From: Mycobacterium sp. E2479 | GTDB lineage: Bacteria; Actinomycetota; Actinomycetes; Mycobacteriales; Mycobacteriaceae | Length of the DNA stretch: 37,468 nt | Direction of reading: 5' to 3' | Assembly: GCF_001667925.1 (NCBI RefSeq) | Contig: NZ_LZJR01000022.1 | Coordinates: 1 to 37,468, forward strand | In this document: positions 8,051 to 18,345 of the stretch, in pieces | How positions within the stretch are numbered: the first letter of the stretch is position 1 | How the letters are laid out: each line of letters begins with the position of its first letter | Notes under the pieces: model-generated | The model's input: only the letters and a program-made list of their open reading frames with translations | Told to the model about the DNA's origin: nothing | Databases searched by the model: none | Position numbers and translations under genes: made by a program

Positions 8051-8374
8051 TCGTCCCTCCTTGCCGACGGTGTGGCACGTGACCTGGTAACACGCAGATG
8101 CCCTTTGCCGGGGCAACTAATTGAATGATACGAGGTCGATCTGCCCCATACCACTGGTTCGCCGCCGATTCTATCCCGGCCTCCCGCCGGCGCTCCGCCG
8201 GACCGGAACGGCCGTGCGCTACAGGGGCTTCCCCAACCGGGGTGGTCCGCGGTCCGATGCCACGACCGCCCGCCCAGCCGTGGCGTATGGGTCCGATAAT
8301 GGGCAATGGGGTCCACGGCGACCACACCGAGGCGCCGCATGAGCCTGGACGAGCGACGAGGAGGAGACCGCACG
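8051..8374. other. 324-bp divergent intergenic region
   Basis: This gap separates the DUF3040 gene (minus) from the GNAT gene (plus). It contains a TATCAT -10 candidate for the former (8130-8125) and GATAAT (8295-8300) as a weak -10 candidate for the latter, leaving a leader of about 70 nt. The patch at 8115-8135 is AT-rich compared with its surroundings. I see no conserved coding frame or strong hairpin. Confidence 0.5.
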
Positions 8375-8983
8375 TTGGCGATATTCCTCATCGATTTGCT
8401 TCCCCACGAAATGGAGCGTCGTCTGGATGACGCCCTGGCGGTGTACGTCGATGCGATGCGCTACCCACGGGGAACCGAGAACCAGCGCGCCGCGATGTGG
8501 CTCGAACACATCCGGCGACGGGGATGGCAGGGCGCCGGCGTCGTCGAAATCCAGGAAGCAAAAGACGCAGCCGCACAGCCGCCGTCGGCGCAAGACTTGG
8601 CCGGCGCGCCCCTGCTCGGTGTGGCCTACGGCTATCCCGGCGCACCCGGGCAATGGTGGCAGCAGCAGGTAGTGCTGGGCATGCGGCGCGGCGGCGCGCC
8701 GCCCCAAGAGATCTCCCGGCTGATGGAGAGCTATTTCGAGTTGACCGAGTTGCACATCCATCCCCGCGCCCAGGGCCGCGGTCTCGGCGAGGCGTTGGCG
8801 CGACGCCTGCTCGCCGGTCGCGCCGAGCAGAATGTGCTCCTGTCCACGCCGGAAACCAACGGTGAGCCCAACCGCGCCTGGCGGCTGTACCGGCGCCTGG
8901 GTTTCACCGACGTCATCCGGGGCTACCACTTCGCCGGCGACCCGCGGGCGTTCGCCATCCTGGGCCGCAAGCTCCCTCTCTAA
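8375..8983 (+). CDS. GNAT-family N-acetyltransferase (Rv2170 type)
   Basis: This acetyl-CoA-dependent acetyltransferase has 202 residues. The acetyl-CoA-binding motif A appears as RAQGRGLGEALARRLL at about 130-145, preceded by the beta-strand ELTELHIHP. The C-terminal RAWRLYRRLGFTDV is the usual GNAT motif B. TTG 8375 is the best start: GGAGGAG lies 8 nt upstream, and the protein then begins LAIFLIDL like its tuberculosis counterpart. An upstream in-frame ATG at 8306 has no such site. The M. tuberculosis homologue has been reported to acetylate isocitrate dehydrogenase and isoniazid; substrate here is unproven. It is followed by a strong hairpin. Confidence 0.9.
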   Translation: MAIFLIDLLPHEMERRLDDALAVYVDAMRYPRGTENQRAAMWLEHIRRRGWQGAGVVEIQEAKDAAAQPPSAQDLAGAPLLGVAYGYPGAPGQWWQQQVVLGMRRGGAPPQEISRLMESYFELTELHIHPRAQGRGLGEALARRLLAGRAEQNVLLSTPETNGEPNRAWRLYRRLGFTDVIRGYHFAGDPRAFAILGRKLPL

Positions 8984-8998
8984 CACCCGAAGTCGGCA

Positions 8999-9036
8999 CA
9001 GATCCGAAGACTCCACTAAGTGGCACATCGGATCTG
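8999..9036. terminator. Nested hairpin between the GNAT gene and lppM
   Basis: A 9-bp outer stem CAGATCCGA (8999-9007)/TCGGATCTG (9028-9036) encloses a 5-bp stem CCACT (9013-9017)/AGTGG (9019-9023). It begins 15 nt after the GNAT stop and lacks a T-tract. It is probably a terminator or RNA-stability element. Its presence argues against an lppM start at 9020, which would lie inside the stem-loop. Confidence 0.6.
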
Positions 9037-9091
9037 GCACGATGACCTGGTGCGAGCCAGCTCCCTCCCGCCCCGCAGCCGAGGATCCCGG

Positions 9092-9781
9092 GTGTTCCAA
9101 GCTCGGCGGCGCCGCCTGACGGCCATCGCCATGTTGCTGCTGCTGGTGCCGCTGGCCACCGGATGCCTGAGGGTCAGGGCCTCGCTCACCATCTCCGCCG
9201 ATGACCTGGTGTCCGGCGAGATCGTCGCCGCCGCCAAACCCAAGACGTCCAAAGACACCGGTCCACAACTGGACAGCAACAACCTGCCGTTCAGCCAGAA
9301 GGTCGCGGTGTCGAACTACGACAGCGACGGCTACGTCGGCTCGCAGGCGGTGTTCTCCGATCTGACGTTCGCGGAGTTGCCGCAGCTGGCCAACATGAAC
9401 TCCGACGCCTCCGGGGTGAACCTGACGCTGCGCCGCAATGGCAACCTGGTGATCCTGGAGGGACGGGCGGACCTGACGTCGCTGACCGACCCCGAGGCCG
9501 ACGTCGAGCTGACGGTGGCCTTCCCAGGCGTGGTGACCTCCACCAACGGCGACCGGGTCGAACCCGACGTGGTGGCGTGGAAGCTCAAACCGGGCGTGGT
9601 GACCACCATGACCGCCCAGGCCCGCTACACCGACCCCAACACCCGGTCCTTCACCGGAGCGGTGGTGTGGCTGTGCATCGCGTCGTTCGCGGCCGCGGGC
9701 GTGGTGGGGGTGCTGGCCTGGGTCAGCCGGGATCGGTCACCGCGGCTGACGGCGCCGCGCGACCAACCGCCGCCTGGCTGA
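9092..9781 (+). CDS. lppM: LppM, cell-envelope lipoprotein
   Basis: This 229-residue lipoprotein's tuberculosis homologue has been linked to blocking phagosome maturation. The chosen start GTG 9092 has GAGG 7 nt upstream and gives VFQARRRRLTAIAML, then a lipobox LATGC with the acylated Cys at residue 25, an ideal lipoprotein signal. In-frame GTG codons at 9020 and 9050 would add residues before the basic n-region and lie in or near a hairpin. The extracytoplasmic domain (DUF3153-like) contains SQKVAVSNYDSDGYVGSQAV. A second membrane helix near the C-terminus (about 187-209) is followed by a short positively charged tail. The stop TGA abuts the stop of the convergent gene with no gap. Confidence 0.92.
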   Translation: MFQARRRRLTAIAMLLLLVPLATGCLRVRASLTISADDLVSGEIVAAAKPKTSKDTGPQLDSNNLPFSQKVAVSNYDSDGYVGSQAVFSDLTFAELPQLANMNSDASGVNLTLRRNGNLVILEGRADLTSLTDPEADVELTVAFPGVVTSTNGDRVEPDVVAWKLKPGVVTTMTAQARYTDPNTRSFTGAVVWLCIASFAAAGVVGVLAWVSRDRSPRLTAPRDQPPPG

Positions 9782-10678
9782 CTAGTCGGGCCGGACCGGT
9801 GACCAGTAGGCGAGCATCTCCGCGAACGTCTGGAAGGCCGGTCCGGAATTCCCGTAGGTCGCCTCTAGATGAATGCTCAGCGGGAATCCGAGCTCGGCGA
9901 CCCCGTCGATAACGCGTTTGTAGAGGTCGACCATCTGCTGGCGCTTCTGCGCGGGTTCGCCGGCGGCCAGCTTCTTGACGAATTCCTGCTCGCCTGCCAC
10001 CGCCGGGTTGCCCGGGTCCTGAATGAGCCAGTTGATCAGTCCGACCCGGCTCTCCATCTTCGGTACGAAGCCGAACGACAGCAGGATCTCCGGCCGGTGG
10101 TCGGTCTCTTTGGCGAACTCGCTCAAGAAGCCCACGATGGCGTCGGAGTACAACAACTGGGTCATGCCGTAGGTGGCACCCTGGTCGCACTTGAAGTTGA
10201 ACCGGCCGTGTTCGCCGTCCCGGGTGGGGATCAAGATGACGCCGCGGTTTTTCACCAGCTCGCGGTAGATCGACAGGGCGTCGGTGGGCGCCACGCCGGA
10301 GCCTTCGCCGTCGTTCATGGTGCGCGGCACGCCGACGAACACAACGCCTTCCATGCCGGCCGACGTCAGCTCCGTCAGCCGGGCGCGCAGCGACGGCTCG
10401 TCCATGAACGCGGTGACCTGCGTGCACAGGCCCTTGATGCCGGGCAGTTCCGGCTTGACGACCGACCAGAAGTCGAGCACGTCCAACTTGGGTTTCATCT
10501 GAATGGGACGGTCGTCGTCCTCAGCGATGATCCCGGGAATCATCACGTGCCGGATCCGGCCGTCGAGCCCGGATTCGGCGGAATTCCGCACCACTTTCTG
10601 CGCCTCTTCAAGTGCCCGCTGCCGACCTTCGTCGGCGTTCGGCGGCACCAGCTCGAGCGCAATGGTGTTGAGGGTCAC
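9782..10678 (-). CDS. Flavin-independent-type methylenetetrahydrofolate reductase homologue (Rv2172c type)
   Basis: This 298-residue soluble protein with a predicted TIM-barrel fold is related to MetF. It should make 5-methyl-tetrahydrofolate for methionine synthesis. Recognisable stretches are LALELVPP-like (TIALELVPPNADEG), GLDGRIRHVMIPG, GVVFVGVPRTMNDGEG, TYGMTQLLYSDAIV and SFGFVPKMESRVGL. Work on mycobacterial homologues has reported NADH-dependent activity without FAD; I infer the same here from overall similarity. GTG 10678 (VTLNTIALEL) is the start matching the tuberculosis protein; the frame continues open to 10924 but with low-complexity Arg-rich translation. A TATGCT -10 candidate lies at 10758-10753. 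The gene is divergent from idsA2 and convergent with lppM. Confidence 0.85.
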   Translation of the reverse strand: MTLNTIALELVPPNADEGRQRALEEAQKVVRNSAESGLDGRIRHVMIPGIIAEDDDRPIQMKPKLDVLDFWSVVKPELPGIKGLCTQVTAFMDEPSLRARLTELTSAGMEGVVFVGVPRTMNDGEGSGVAPTDALSIYRELVKNRGVILIPTRDGEHGRFNFKCDQGATYGMTQLLYSDAIVGFLSEFAKETDHRPEILLSFGFVPKMESRVGLINWLIQDPGNPAVAGEQEFVKKLAAGEPAQKRQQMVDLYKRVIDGVAELGFPLSIHLEATYGNSGPAFQTFAEMLAYWSPVRPD

Positions 10679-10773
10679 GCGGCTTCTCTCCATCTGACGA
10701 CTCCCGGGGCGCCCTGGGGCCGCCCGGTTTCCGCGGGCCCAGCGCACCCGCCAGCATAGGGGCGGGTTAATGA

Positions 10774-11982
<1,209 letters not shown>

Positions 11983-11986
11983 GCCG

Positions 11987-13528
11987 ATGACGACGCCCAC
12001 GGACACCTCGGCGGCGGATTCGCCAGCGGCCGAACCCTCTCGAGGCGAATGGTTTTCGCAGCTGAAGGCCTTCGTGGCCGCGGGCGACTCCCGTCCAGCG
12101 AAGCTGGGCATGCTGGGATCGGCGCTGATCACCCTGGGCGGGCTGGGCGCGGGCAGCACCCGCCAGCACGATCCGCTGCTCGAGTCAATGCACATGTCCT
12201 GGTTGCGGTTTGGCCACGGCCTGGTGCTGTCGTCGATCGTGTTGTGGACCGGCGTTGGCCTGATGCTGATCGCGTGGCTGGGCCTGGGCCGTCGGGTGCT
12301 GGCCGGCGAGGCGAGCGAGTTCGTCATGAAAGCCACCACCGGCTTCTGGCTGGCCCCGCTGCTGGTGTCGGTGCCCGTCTTCAGCCGGGACACCTACTCA
12401 TACCTGGCGCAGGGCGCGCTGCTGCGCGACGGGCTGGATCCGTACGCGGTCGGTCCCGTCGCCAACCCGAACGGCCTGCTGGACAACGTCAGTCCCATCT
12501 GGTCGATCACGACCGCACCCTATGGCCCGGTGTTCATTCTGGTGGCGAAGATCGTCACCATCATCGTGGGCAACAACGTGGTGGCCGGCACAGCGTTGCT
12601 GCGGCTGTGCATGCTGCCCGGCCTGGTGCTGTTGATCTGGGCGACGCCCCGCCTGTCGCGCCATCTGGGCGCCGACGGTTCGACGGCGCTGTGGATCTGT
12701 GTGCTCAACCCTCTGGTGCTCATTCATCTGATGGGCGGCGTGCACAACGAGATGCTCATGGTGGGCTTGATGGCCGCCGGTATCGCGCTGATGTTCGGTG
12801 ACCGCCACGTTGCGGGCATCACGGTGCTCACGATCGCCATCGCGGTCAAAGCCACCGCGGGCATCGCGTTTCCGTTTTTAGTGTGGGTGTGGATGCGGCG
12901 GCTGCGCGATCGGCGGGGATATCGGCCGGTGCCAGCGTTTTTCATCGCGACGGCGTTATCGCTGTCGATCTTCGCCGTGGTCTTCGCTGTCGTGTCCGCG
13001 GTGGCCGGCGTCGGCCTTGGCTGGCTGACCGCGCTGGCCGGATCGGTGAAGATCATCAACTGGCTGACGGTGCCGACCGCGGCTGCCAACCTGATCCACG
13101 CGATCGGCGGTGCGTTCTTCCCGGTGAGCTTCTATCCGATCCTTCGCGTCACCAGGCTGATCGGCGTCGCGATCATCGCGGTTGCACTACCGCTGTTGTG
13201 GTGGCGGTTCCGCCGCGACGACCGGGCCGCGCTGACCGGTATCGCGTGGTCGATGCTGATCGTGGTGCTGTTCGTGCCCGCCGCGCTGCCCTGGTACTAC
13301 TCGTGGCCGCTGGCGATCGTGGCCCCGCTGGCGCAGTCCCGACGGGCGGTCGCGATCATCGGCGGCTTGTCGACCTGGGTGATGGTGATCTTCAAACCCG
13401 ATGGCTCGCATGGCATGTACTCGTGGCTGCACTTCTCGCTGGCCACTGCCTGCGCGGTGATCGCCTGGTACAGCCTGTATCGAGCTCCCGCGCGCCAAGC
13501 CGAGCAAGCCGACGTCGCCGCCGGATAG
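11987..13528 (+). CDS. mptA: MptA, alpha-(1->6)-mannosyltransferase for lipomannan core
   Basis: This polytopic GT-C glycosyltransferase (513 residues, about 12-13 predicted membrane helices) extends the alpha-1,6-mannan backbone of lipomannan, using polyprenyl-phosphate-mannose outside the membrane. After a soluble N-terminus of about 45 residues and the first helices comes VFSRDTYSYLAQGALLRDGL, an acidic loop like the catalytic loop of GT-C enzymes, then DPYAVGPVANPNGLLDNV and the NPLVLIHLMGGVHNE segment. It matches Rv2174 in length and order. ATG 11987 starts 4 nt after the idsA2 stop. The function is known for the family in mycobacteria and corynebacteria; assignment here rests on similarity and context. 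Confidence 0.93.
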   Translation: MTTPTDTSAADSPAAEPSRGEWFSQLKAFVAAGDSRPAKLGMLGSALITLGGLGAGSTRQHDPLLESMHMSWLRFGHGLVLSSIVLWTGVGLMLIAWLGLGRRVLAGEASEFVMKATTGFWLAPLLVSVPVFSRDTYSYLAQGALLRDGLDPYAVGPVANPNGLLDNVSPIWSITTAPYGPVFILVAKIVTIIVGNNVVAGTALLRLCMLPGLVLLIWATPRLSRHLGADGSTALWICVLNPLVLIHLMGGVHNEMLMVGLMAAGIALMFGDRHVAGITVLTIAIAVKATAGIAFPFLVWVWMRRLRDRRGYRPVPAFFIATALSLSIFAVVFAVVSAVAGVGLGWLTALAGSVKIINWLTVPTAAANLIHAIGGAFFPVSFYPILRVTRLIGVAIIAVALPLLWWRFRRDDRAALTGIAWSMLIVVLFVPAALPWYYSWPLAIVAPLAQSRRAVAIIGGLSTWVMVIFKPDGSHGMYSWLHFSLATACAVIAWYSLYRAPARQAEQADVAAG

Positions 13529-13537
13529 TGAACGAAC

Positions 13538-13942
13538 TCAGCAAGCCATCGCTTGCGCCCGGCGCACGACTTCCCGCGCCTGGTGGGCGTGCAGGGCGTC
13601 GACGGGGCGGGCGTTGTTGAGGGCATCCCGGCTGCCGTCCCGGGTGACCGTCAACGAGGGATCTCGGGTGAACAACCAGCGCACGATCTCCGTGTCGTGA
13701 TAGCCGCCGTCGTGCAGGATCGTCAACAAACCCGGCAGGCTTTTGACCACCTCACCGGATTTGGTGAAGAACAGCTGCGGCACCACCAGGCCCTCCTCGC
13801 GCCGCACCGCAACCAGGTGCCCATCCCGGAGTTGCTGATGCACCTTGGTGACCGGCACCCCCATCAATTCGGCGACCCGCTTCAAGTCATAAATCGGCTC
13901 GTCGGGCTCCAGCACATCGTCGCCGGCAGGAATACTGCTCAT
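13538..13942 (-). CDS. Winged-helix DNA-binding protein, PknL partner (Rv2175c type)
   Basis: This 134-residue DNA-binding protein has a helix-turn-helix-like N-terminal segment, YDLKRVAELMGVPVTKVHQQLRDGHLVAVRREEG, given here as two pieces (YDLKRVAELMGVPV, then TKVHQQLRDGHLVAVRREEG). The C-terminal half ends ARPVDALHAHQAREVVRRAQAMAC. The tuberculosis homologue binds DNA and is phosphorylated by PknL, encoded divergently next door. ATG 13942 lies exactly 7 nt after a TACACT -10 box, indicating a leaderless mRNA; the open frame reaching 14125 is therefore not used. The conserved start is close to the tuberculosis one. Confidence 0.9.
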   Translation of the reverse strand: MSSIPAGDDVLEPDEPIYDLKRVAELMGVPVTKVHQQLRDGHLVAVRREEGLVVPQLFFTKSGEVVKSLPGLLTILHDGGYHDTEIVRWLFTRDPSLTVTRDGSRDALNNARPVDALHAHQAREVVRRAQAMAC

Positions 13943-13949
13943 CCGGGCA

Positions 13950-13955
13950 AGTGTA
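13950..13955 (-). promoter_or_regulatory. Leaderless promoter -10 of the Rv2175c-type gene
   Basis: TACACT on the minus strand is separated by 7 nt from the ATG at 13942, so transcription should start at or next to the start codon. It is one half of a divergent pair with the pknL promoter. Confidence 0.65.
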
Positions 13956-14009
13956 TTCCTAGATTCCGACCTTGAACCCGGTTCTGCCGGGCAATCCTGC
14001 CAGCGCACA

Positions 14010-14015
14010 TACGAT
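14010..14015 (+). promoter_or_regulatory. Leaderless promoter -10 of pknL
   Basis: TACGAT is followed by 6 nt and then the GTG at 14022. The geometry predicts a leaderless pknL mRNA and fixes the start codon. No clear -35 is seen. Confidence 0.65.
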
Positions 14016-14021
14016 GGCCCC

Positions 14022-15335
14022 GTGGCCAAAGCTGAATCGCCCGGCCCTTCCCCGCGAGCGGGCGCGACCCCGGCCTCGGGCCGGCCCGGACCGCCCCGTC
14101 GCCAACCCGTCGATCCGTTGGACAACGCTTTGCTGGACGGCCGCTACCTGGTTCAGTCCAGGATCGCCAGCGGCGGCACGTCAACGGTGTATCGCGGCCT
14201 GGACACCCGGCTCGACCGCCCCGTGGCGGTGAAGGTGATGGATTCGCGCTACGCCGGCGACCCACAGTTCCTGACCCGGTTCCAGCGTGAGGCCCAAACA
14301 GTGGCCCGGCTCAAGGATCCCGGGCTGGTCGCGGTCTACGACCAGGGCCTGGACGCCCGGCACCCGTTCCTGGTGATGGAGCTCATCGAGGGTGGCACGC
14401 TGCGCGAGTTGCTGGGTGAGCGCGGACCCATGCCGCCGTACGCGGTAGCAGCCGTGCTTCGTCCGGTGCTCGGCGGGCTCGCTGCGGCGCACCGGGCCGG
14501 CCTGGTGCATCGCGACGTCAAGCCCGAGAACGTCCTCATCTCCGACGACGGCGAGGTGAAGATCGCCGACTTCGGCTTGGTCCGCGCAGTCGCGGCGGCC
14601 GGAATCACCTCTGCCAGCGTGATTTTGGGCACCGCGGCATACCTGTCGCCAGAGCAGGTGCGAGACGGCGACGCCAGTCCGCGCAGCGACGTCTACTCCG
14701 CGGGGATCATGACCTACGAGTTGCTGACCGGACGGACGCCGTTCACCGGCGACTCGGCGTTGTCGCTTGCTTATCAGCGGCTGGACACCGACGTGCCGCC
14801 GCCCAGCGCGGTCATCGACGGTGTGCCCGCGCGGATCGACGAATTCGTGCGGCGTGCGACGGCCCGCGAGCCGGCCGAGCGGTATGCCGACGCGATCGAG
14901 ATGCGCGCCGACCTTGATGCGATCGCCGAAGAGCTTGCGCTACCGGACTTTCGGGTGCCGGCGCCACGAAACTCCGCGCAGCACCGGTCGGCGGAGCTGC
15001 AGCGCAGCCGCGACGCCCAGCGGCCGGCCGCTGCGCGACGGCCGGATCCGGCCGGCCCGACGCCGGTGCGTCACCCCACTCGCCGGATGACGCGGGGCCC
15101 CGAGGATTGGTCGGAGCCGAAACCCCCCGCGCAGGCCGACGACCAGCCCGAGGGCGACTACGAATACGGGCCTGTCACAGGTGAATTCGCGGGCATCCCG
15201 ATCAGCGAGTTCGTGTGGGCGCGCCAGCACGGACGGCGCATGGTGCTGGTCTGGGTGGCGCTGGTGTTGGCGATCACGGGGCTGATCGCCACCGCGGCGT
15301 GGACCGTCGGGAGCAACCTCAACGGACTGCTTTAG
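14022..15335 (+). CDS. pknL: PknL, transmembrane Ser/Thr protein kinase
   Basis: This Hanks-type kinase has 437 residues. An extra Pro/Arg-rich N-terminus (about 1-30) precedes the kinase domain. Visible catalytic elements are the glycine loop IASGGTSTVYRG (48-59), Lys71, HRDVKPEN (163-170, catalytic Asp165), DFG (183-185), and SPE in place of APE (209-211). A basic, proline-rich juxtamembrane linker runs to about 400. One helix near 407-429 follows, leaving only a few residues outside, so unlike PknB there is no sensor domain. The known tuberculosis substrate is the DNA-binding protein encoded divergently. Start GTG 14022 is fixed by a TACGAT -10 box 6 nt upstream. The stop lies 5 nt from the convergent aroG stop, with no insertion sequence between. 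Confidence 0.95.
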   Translation: MAKAESPGPSPRAGATPASGRPGPPRRQPVDPLDNALLDGRYLVQSRIASGGTSTVYRGLDTRLDRPVAVKVMDSRYAGDPQFLTRFQREAQTVARLKDPGLVAVYDQGLDARHPFLVMELIEGGTLRELLGERGPMPPYAVAAVLRPVLGGLAAAHRAGLVHRDVKPENVLISDDGEVKIADFGLVRAVAAAGITSASVILGTAAYLSPEQVRDGDASPRSDVYSAGIMTYELLTGRTPFTGDSALSLAYQRLDTDVPPPSAVIDGVPARIDEFVRRATAREPAERYADAIEMRADLDAIAEELALPDFRVPAPRNSAQHRSAELQRSRDAQRPAAARRPDPAGPTPVRHPTRRMTRGPEDWSEPKPPAQADDQPEGDYEYGPVTGEFAGIPISEFVWARQHGRRMVLVWVALVLAITGLIATAAWTVGSNLNGLL

Positions 15336-15340
15336 ATAGA

Positions 15341-16741
<1,401 letters not shown>

Positions 16742-16817
16742 GCGGGGGCGCCGCCGCCCCGGGTCAAGGCTGATCTGCGCGAACGTGACTCGGCCGGCGG
16801 CATTTCGCCCGCTGTCT

Positions 16818-17312
16818 TCAACCTGCGGATGTGATGAGCCGGTATCTGCGGAGCTGATCGCGCGCATCGACGAGCGCATCATGCGCATCCGACGACCGCG
16901 GCGGCAGCCGCGGGCTGCCCCGGTCTTCCCATAGTTGCCGCAGTTCGCGGGTGAATCGGGGGATGGATCGCGGCAACTCCGGCATGGCCCCCCACAACTG
17001 GCACAACGCCACGTGGTCGTAGGCCGCGACCCACGCCCACAGCTCGATCGGTTCGGCGGCCGCCTGCTCAGAATTTATGCCGAAGAAGTCCTCCAGGTCG
17101 TCCCGGATCTGCCGGCGGGAGCGCCACTGCCGCGACGCGGGCGACGGCAACTTGGGCAGCACGTTGGCGCGCACCCAGGGGCCGGCGCGCTCGGGATCGA
17201 ATTCGGTGGATACCGCGTAGTACTCACGGCCGTCCTCGGCGGCCACCCCGATCGAGATCAGGTCGATGGTGCGGCCGTCCTCGATGAATTCGGTGTCGTA
17301 GAAATACCGCAC
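16818..17312 (-). CDS. RNase AS, DEDDh 3'-5' exoribonuclease (Rv2179c type)
   Basis: This 164-residue exoribonuclease of the RNase T-like DEDDh superfamily has a tuberculosis homologue that prefers adenylate-containing RNA 3' ends. All expected catalytic residues are visible: Asp6 and Glu8 in YDTEFIEDG, Asp99 in AAYDHVAL, and His144 with Asp149 in SDAHDALVDARDQ. Two of these metal ligands sit at the very N-terminus, so the start matters. GTG 17312 is 6 nt downstream of a TAGGCT -10 box and starts RYFYDTEF, as in the characterised protein. It is monocistronic, with 55 bp to the upstream gene. Confidence 0.95.
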   Translation of the reverse strand: MRYFYDTEFIEDGRTIDLISIGVAAEDGREYYAVSTEFDPERAGPWVRANVLPKLPSPASRQWRSRRQIRDDLEDFFGINSEQAAAEPIELWAWVAAYDHVALCQLWGAMPELPRSIPRFTRELRQLWEDRGSPRLPPRSSDAHDALVDARDQLRRYRLITSAG

Positions 17313-17318
17313 CCGGGA

Positions 17319-17324
17319 AGCCTA
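17319..17324 (-). promoter_or_regulatory. Leaderless promoter -10 of the RNase AS gene
   Basis: TAGGCT on the minus strand is followed by 6 nt and GTG at 17312. The box lies in the 55-bp gap after the next upstream gene, so this gene likely has its own promoter. Confidence 0.6.
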
Positions 17325-17367
17325 GACCGGCGCGAGCGAGGTGCCGGCCGGCGGTGTAAGCAGCAGA

Positions 17368-18252
17368 CTATCGGCTGATCAGGATGGGCCCGGTGGGCGC
17401 AGGCGCCGGGTGGATTTCCTGGTCGAGCGTGGCATCGATGATGCGTTCGTCGGGCAACCGCGGTGTGCCGGCGATCGCGCATTGCAAGTACAGCTTGGCC
17501 CGCACCACCGGGCGGCGCAGTGTCCGCTCGCGTTGCAGCGCGCGACGCATCTTGTCAGGTCGCGTGGAGTACCGCCAGCGAGCCCACGGGGCGTGCGGGC
17601 GCGACAACCGGATCGCACCGATGACCAGCAGGATGACCAGGAACATGCCCAGCAGGCCGGTCCACACCTTGCCCTTGAGCACCACCACGACCGCCATCGG
17701 CAACGTCAACGCCATCGCGCTGCCCACCACCGCCCGCAGCACCGTCGAGTCGGCGCCGTGCCAGATCGGCAGGAAGAACATCAGCGGGTGCAGTCCCATG
17801 ATCAACAGCCCGCCCACCGCCACGGCGGCGAACACCGCGTCCACCGAGGTGCGGCCGTCCTCGGACCAGTAAACGTCGGACAGGTGCAGGATCAGCGCGT
17901 ACTCGTCGAGGACCAAGGCGGCACCGATGCCGAAAAGTGTTGCGGCAACGATGAACTCGGGCTCATGACCGTCGATGGACAGCGTGACCAGCATCAGCCC
18001 GGAGAGCAGGGTCAGCACCACCCCGAAGGTCACGTGGTGAATGTGCACTCCCCCAATGTGCACATTGCGCGGGTGCCACCATCGGGTGGGGCGGCCGGTT
18101 TCGGCGCGGTGGCGGATGAAACGCACGAACGTGCGCGTGACGAAGAACGTCAGGATGAAGGCGACCAGGCAGCACAGCAGTGGCAGGTGGCCACTCTCGT
18201 GAATGTCATGTGCAAACCATCGGGTCACCTCGGCCACGAACGAATGGAGCAC
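17368..18252 (-). CDS. Six-helix integral membrane protein with a histidine cluster (Rv2180c type)
   Basis: This is a 294-residue membrane protein of unknown function. About six hydrophobic segments are visible, near 22-41, 72-92, 100-118, 140-160, 172-193 and 198-217. The loop before helix 2 reads WWHPRNVHIGGVHIHHVTFG: five histidines, including HIHH, next to the membrane. The third segment ends VLDEYALILHLSDVYW with a conserved-looking Asp-Glu pair. These residues could form a metal or catalytic site in the membrane, but I know no characterised homologue. GTG 18252 stands 6 nt after a TAGGTT -10 box, so it is probably leaderless. It is divergent from mptC across 93 bp; the partnership is suggested only by position. 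Confidence 0.85.
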   Translation of the reverse strand: MLHSFVAEVTRWFAHDIHESGHLPLLCCLVAFILTFFVTRTFVRFIRHRAETGRPTRWWHPRNVHIGGVHIHHVTFGVVLTLLSGLMLVTLSIDGHEPEFIVAATLFGIGAALVLDEYALILHLSDVYWSEDGRTSVDAVFAAVAVGGLLIMGLHPLMFFLPIWHGADSTVLRAVVGSAMALTLPMAVVVVLKGKVWTGLLGMFLVILLVIGAIRLSRPHAPWARWRYSTRPDKMRRALQRERTLRRPVVRAKLYLQCAIAGTPRLPDERIIDATLDQEIHPAPAPTGPILISR

Positions 18253-18258
18253 TATTGA

Positions 18259-18264
18259 AACCTA
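18259..18264 (-). promoter_or_regulatory. Leaderless promoter -10 of the Rv2180c-type gene
   Basis: TAGGTT on the minus strand, 6 nt spacer, GTG at 18252. It is one of a divergent promoter pair in the mptC upstream region. Confidence 0.6.
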
Positions 18265-18329
18265 CGCCTGTCTGCGCTCGGGTCGTGGGACCCGCGCCGC
18301 ACCAGGCGGGTCCGGGCACGGGTACCCAC

Positions 18330-18335
18330 TACGCT
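18330..18335 (+). promoter_or_regulatory. mptC -10 box
   Basis: TACGCT lies 10 nt before ATG 18346. The predicted RNA start leaves only a few leader nucleotides, and lies downstream of the alternative ATG at 18337, which favours 18346 as the translation start. Confidence 0.5.
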
Positions 18336-18345
18336 GATGTGCGAC

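Noticed and set aside
9869..10759. 296-codon plus-strand frame opposite the MTHFR homologue
   Set aside because: The minus-strand product is conserved over its whole length; the plus-strand translation has no recognisable domain.
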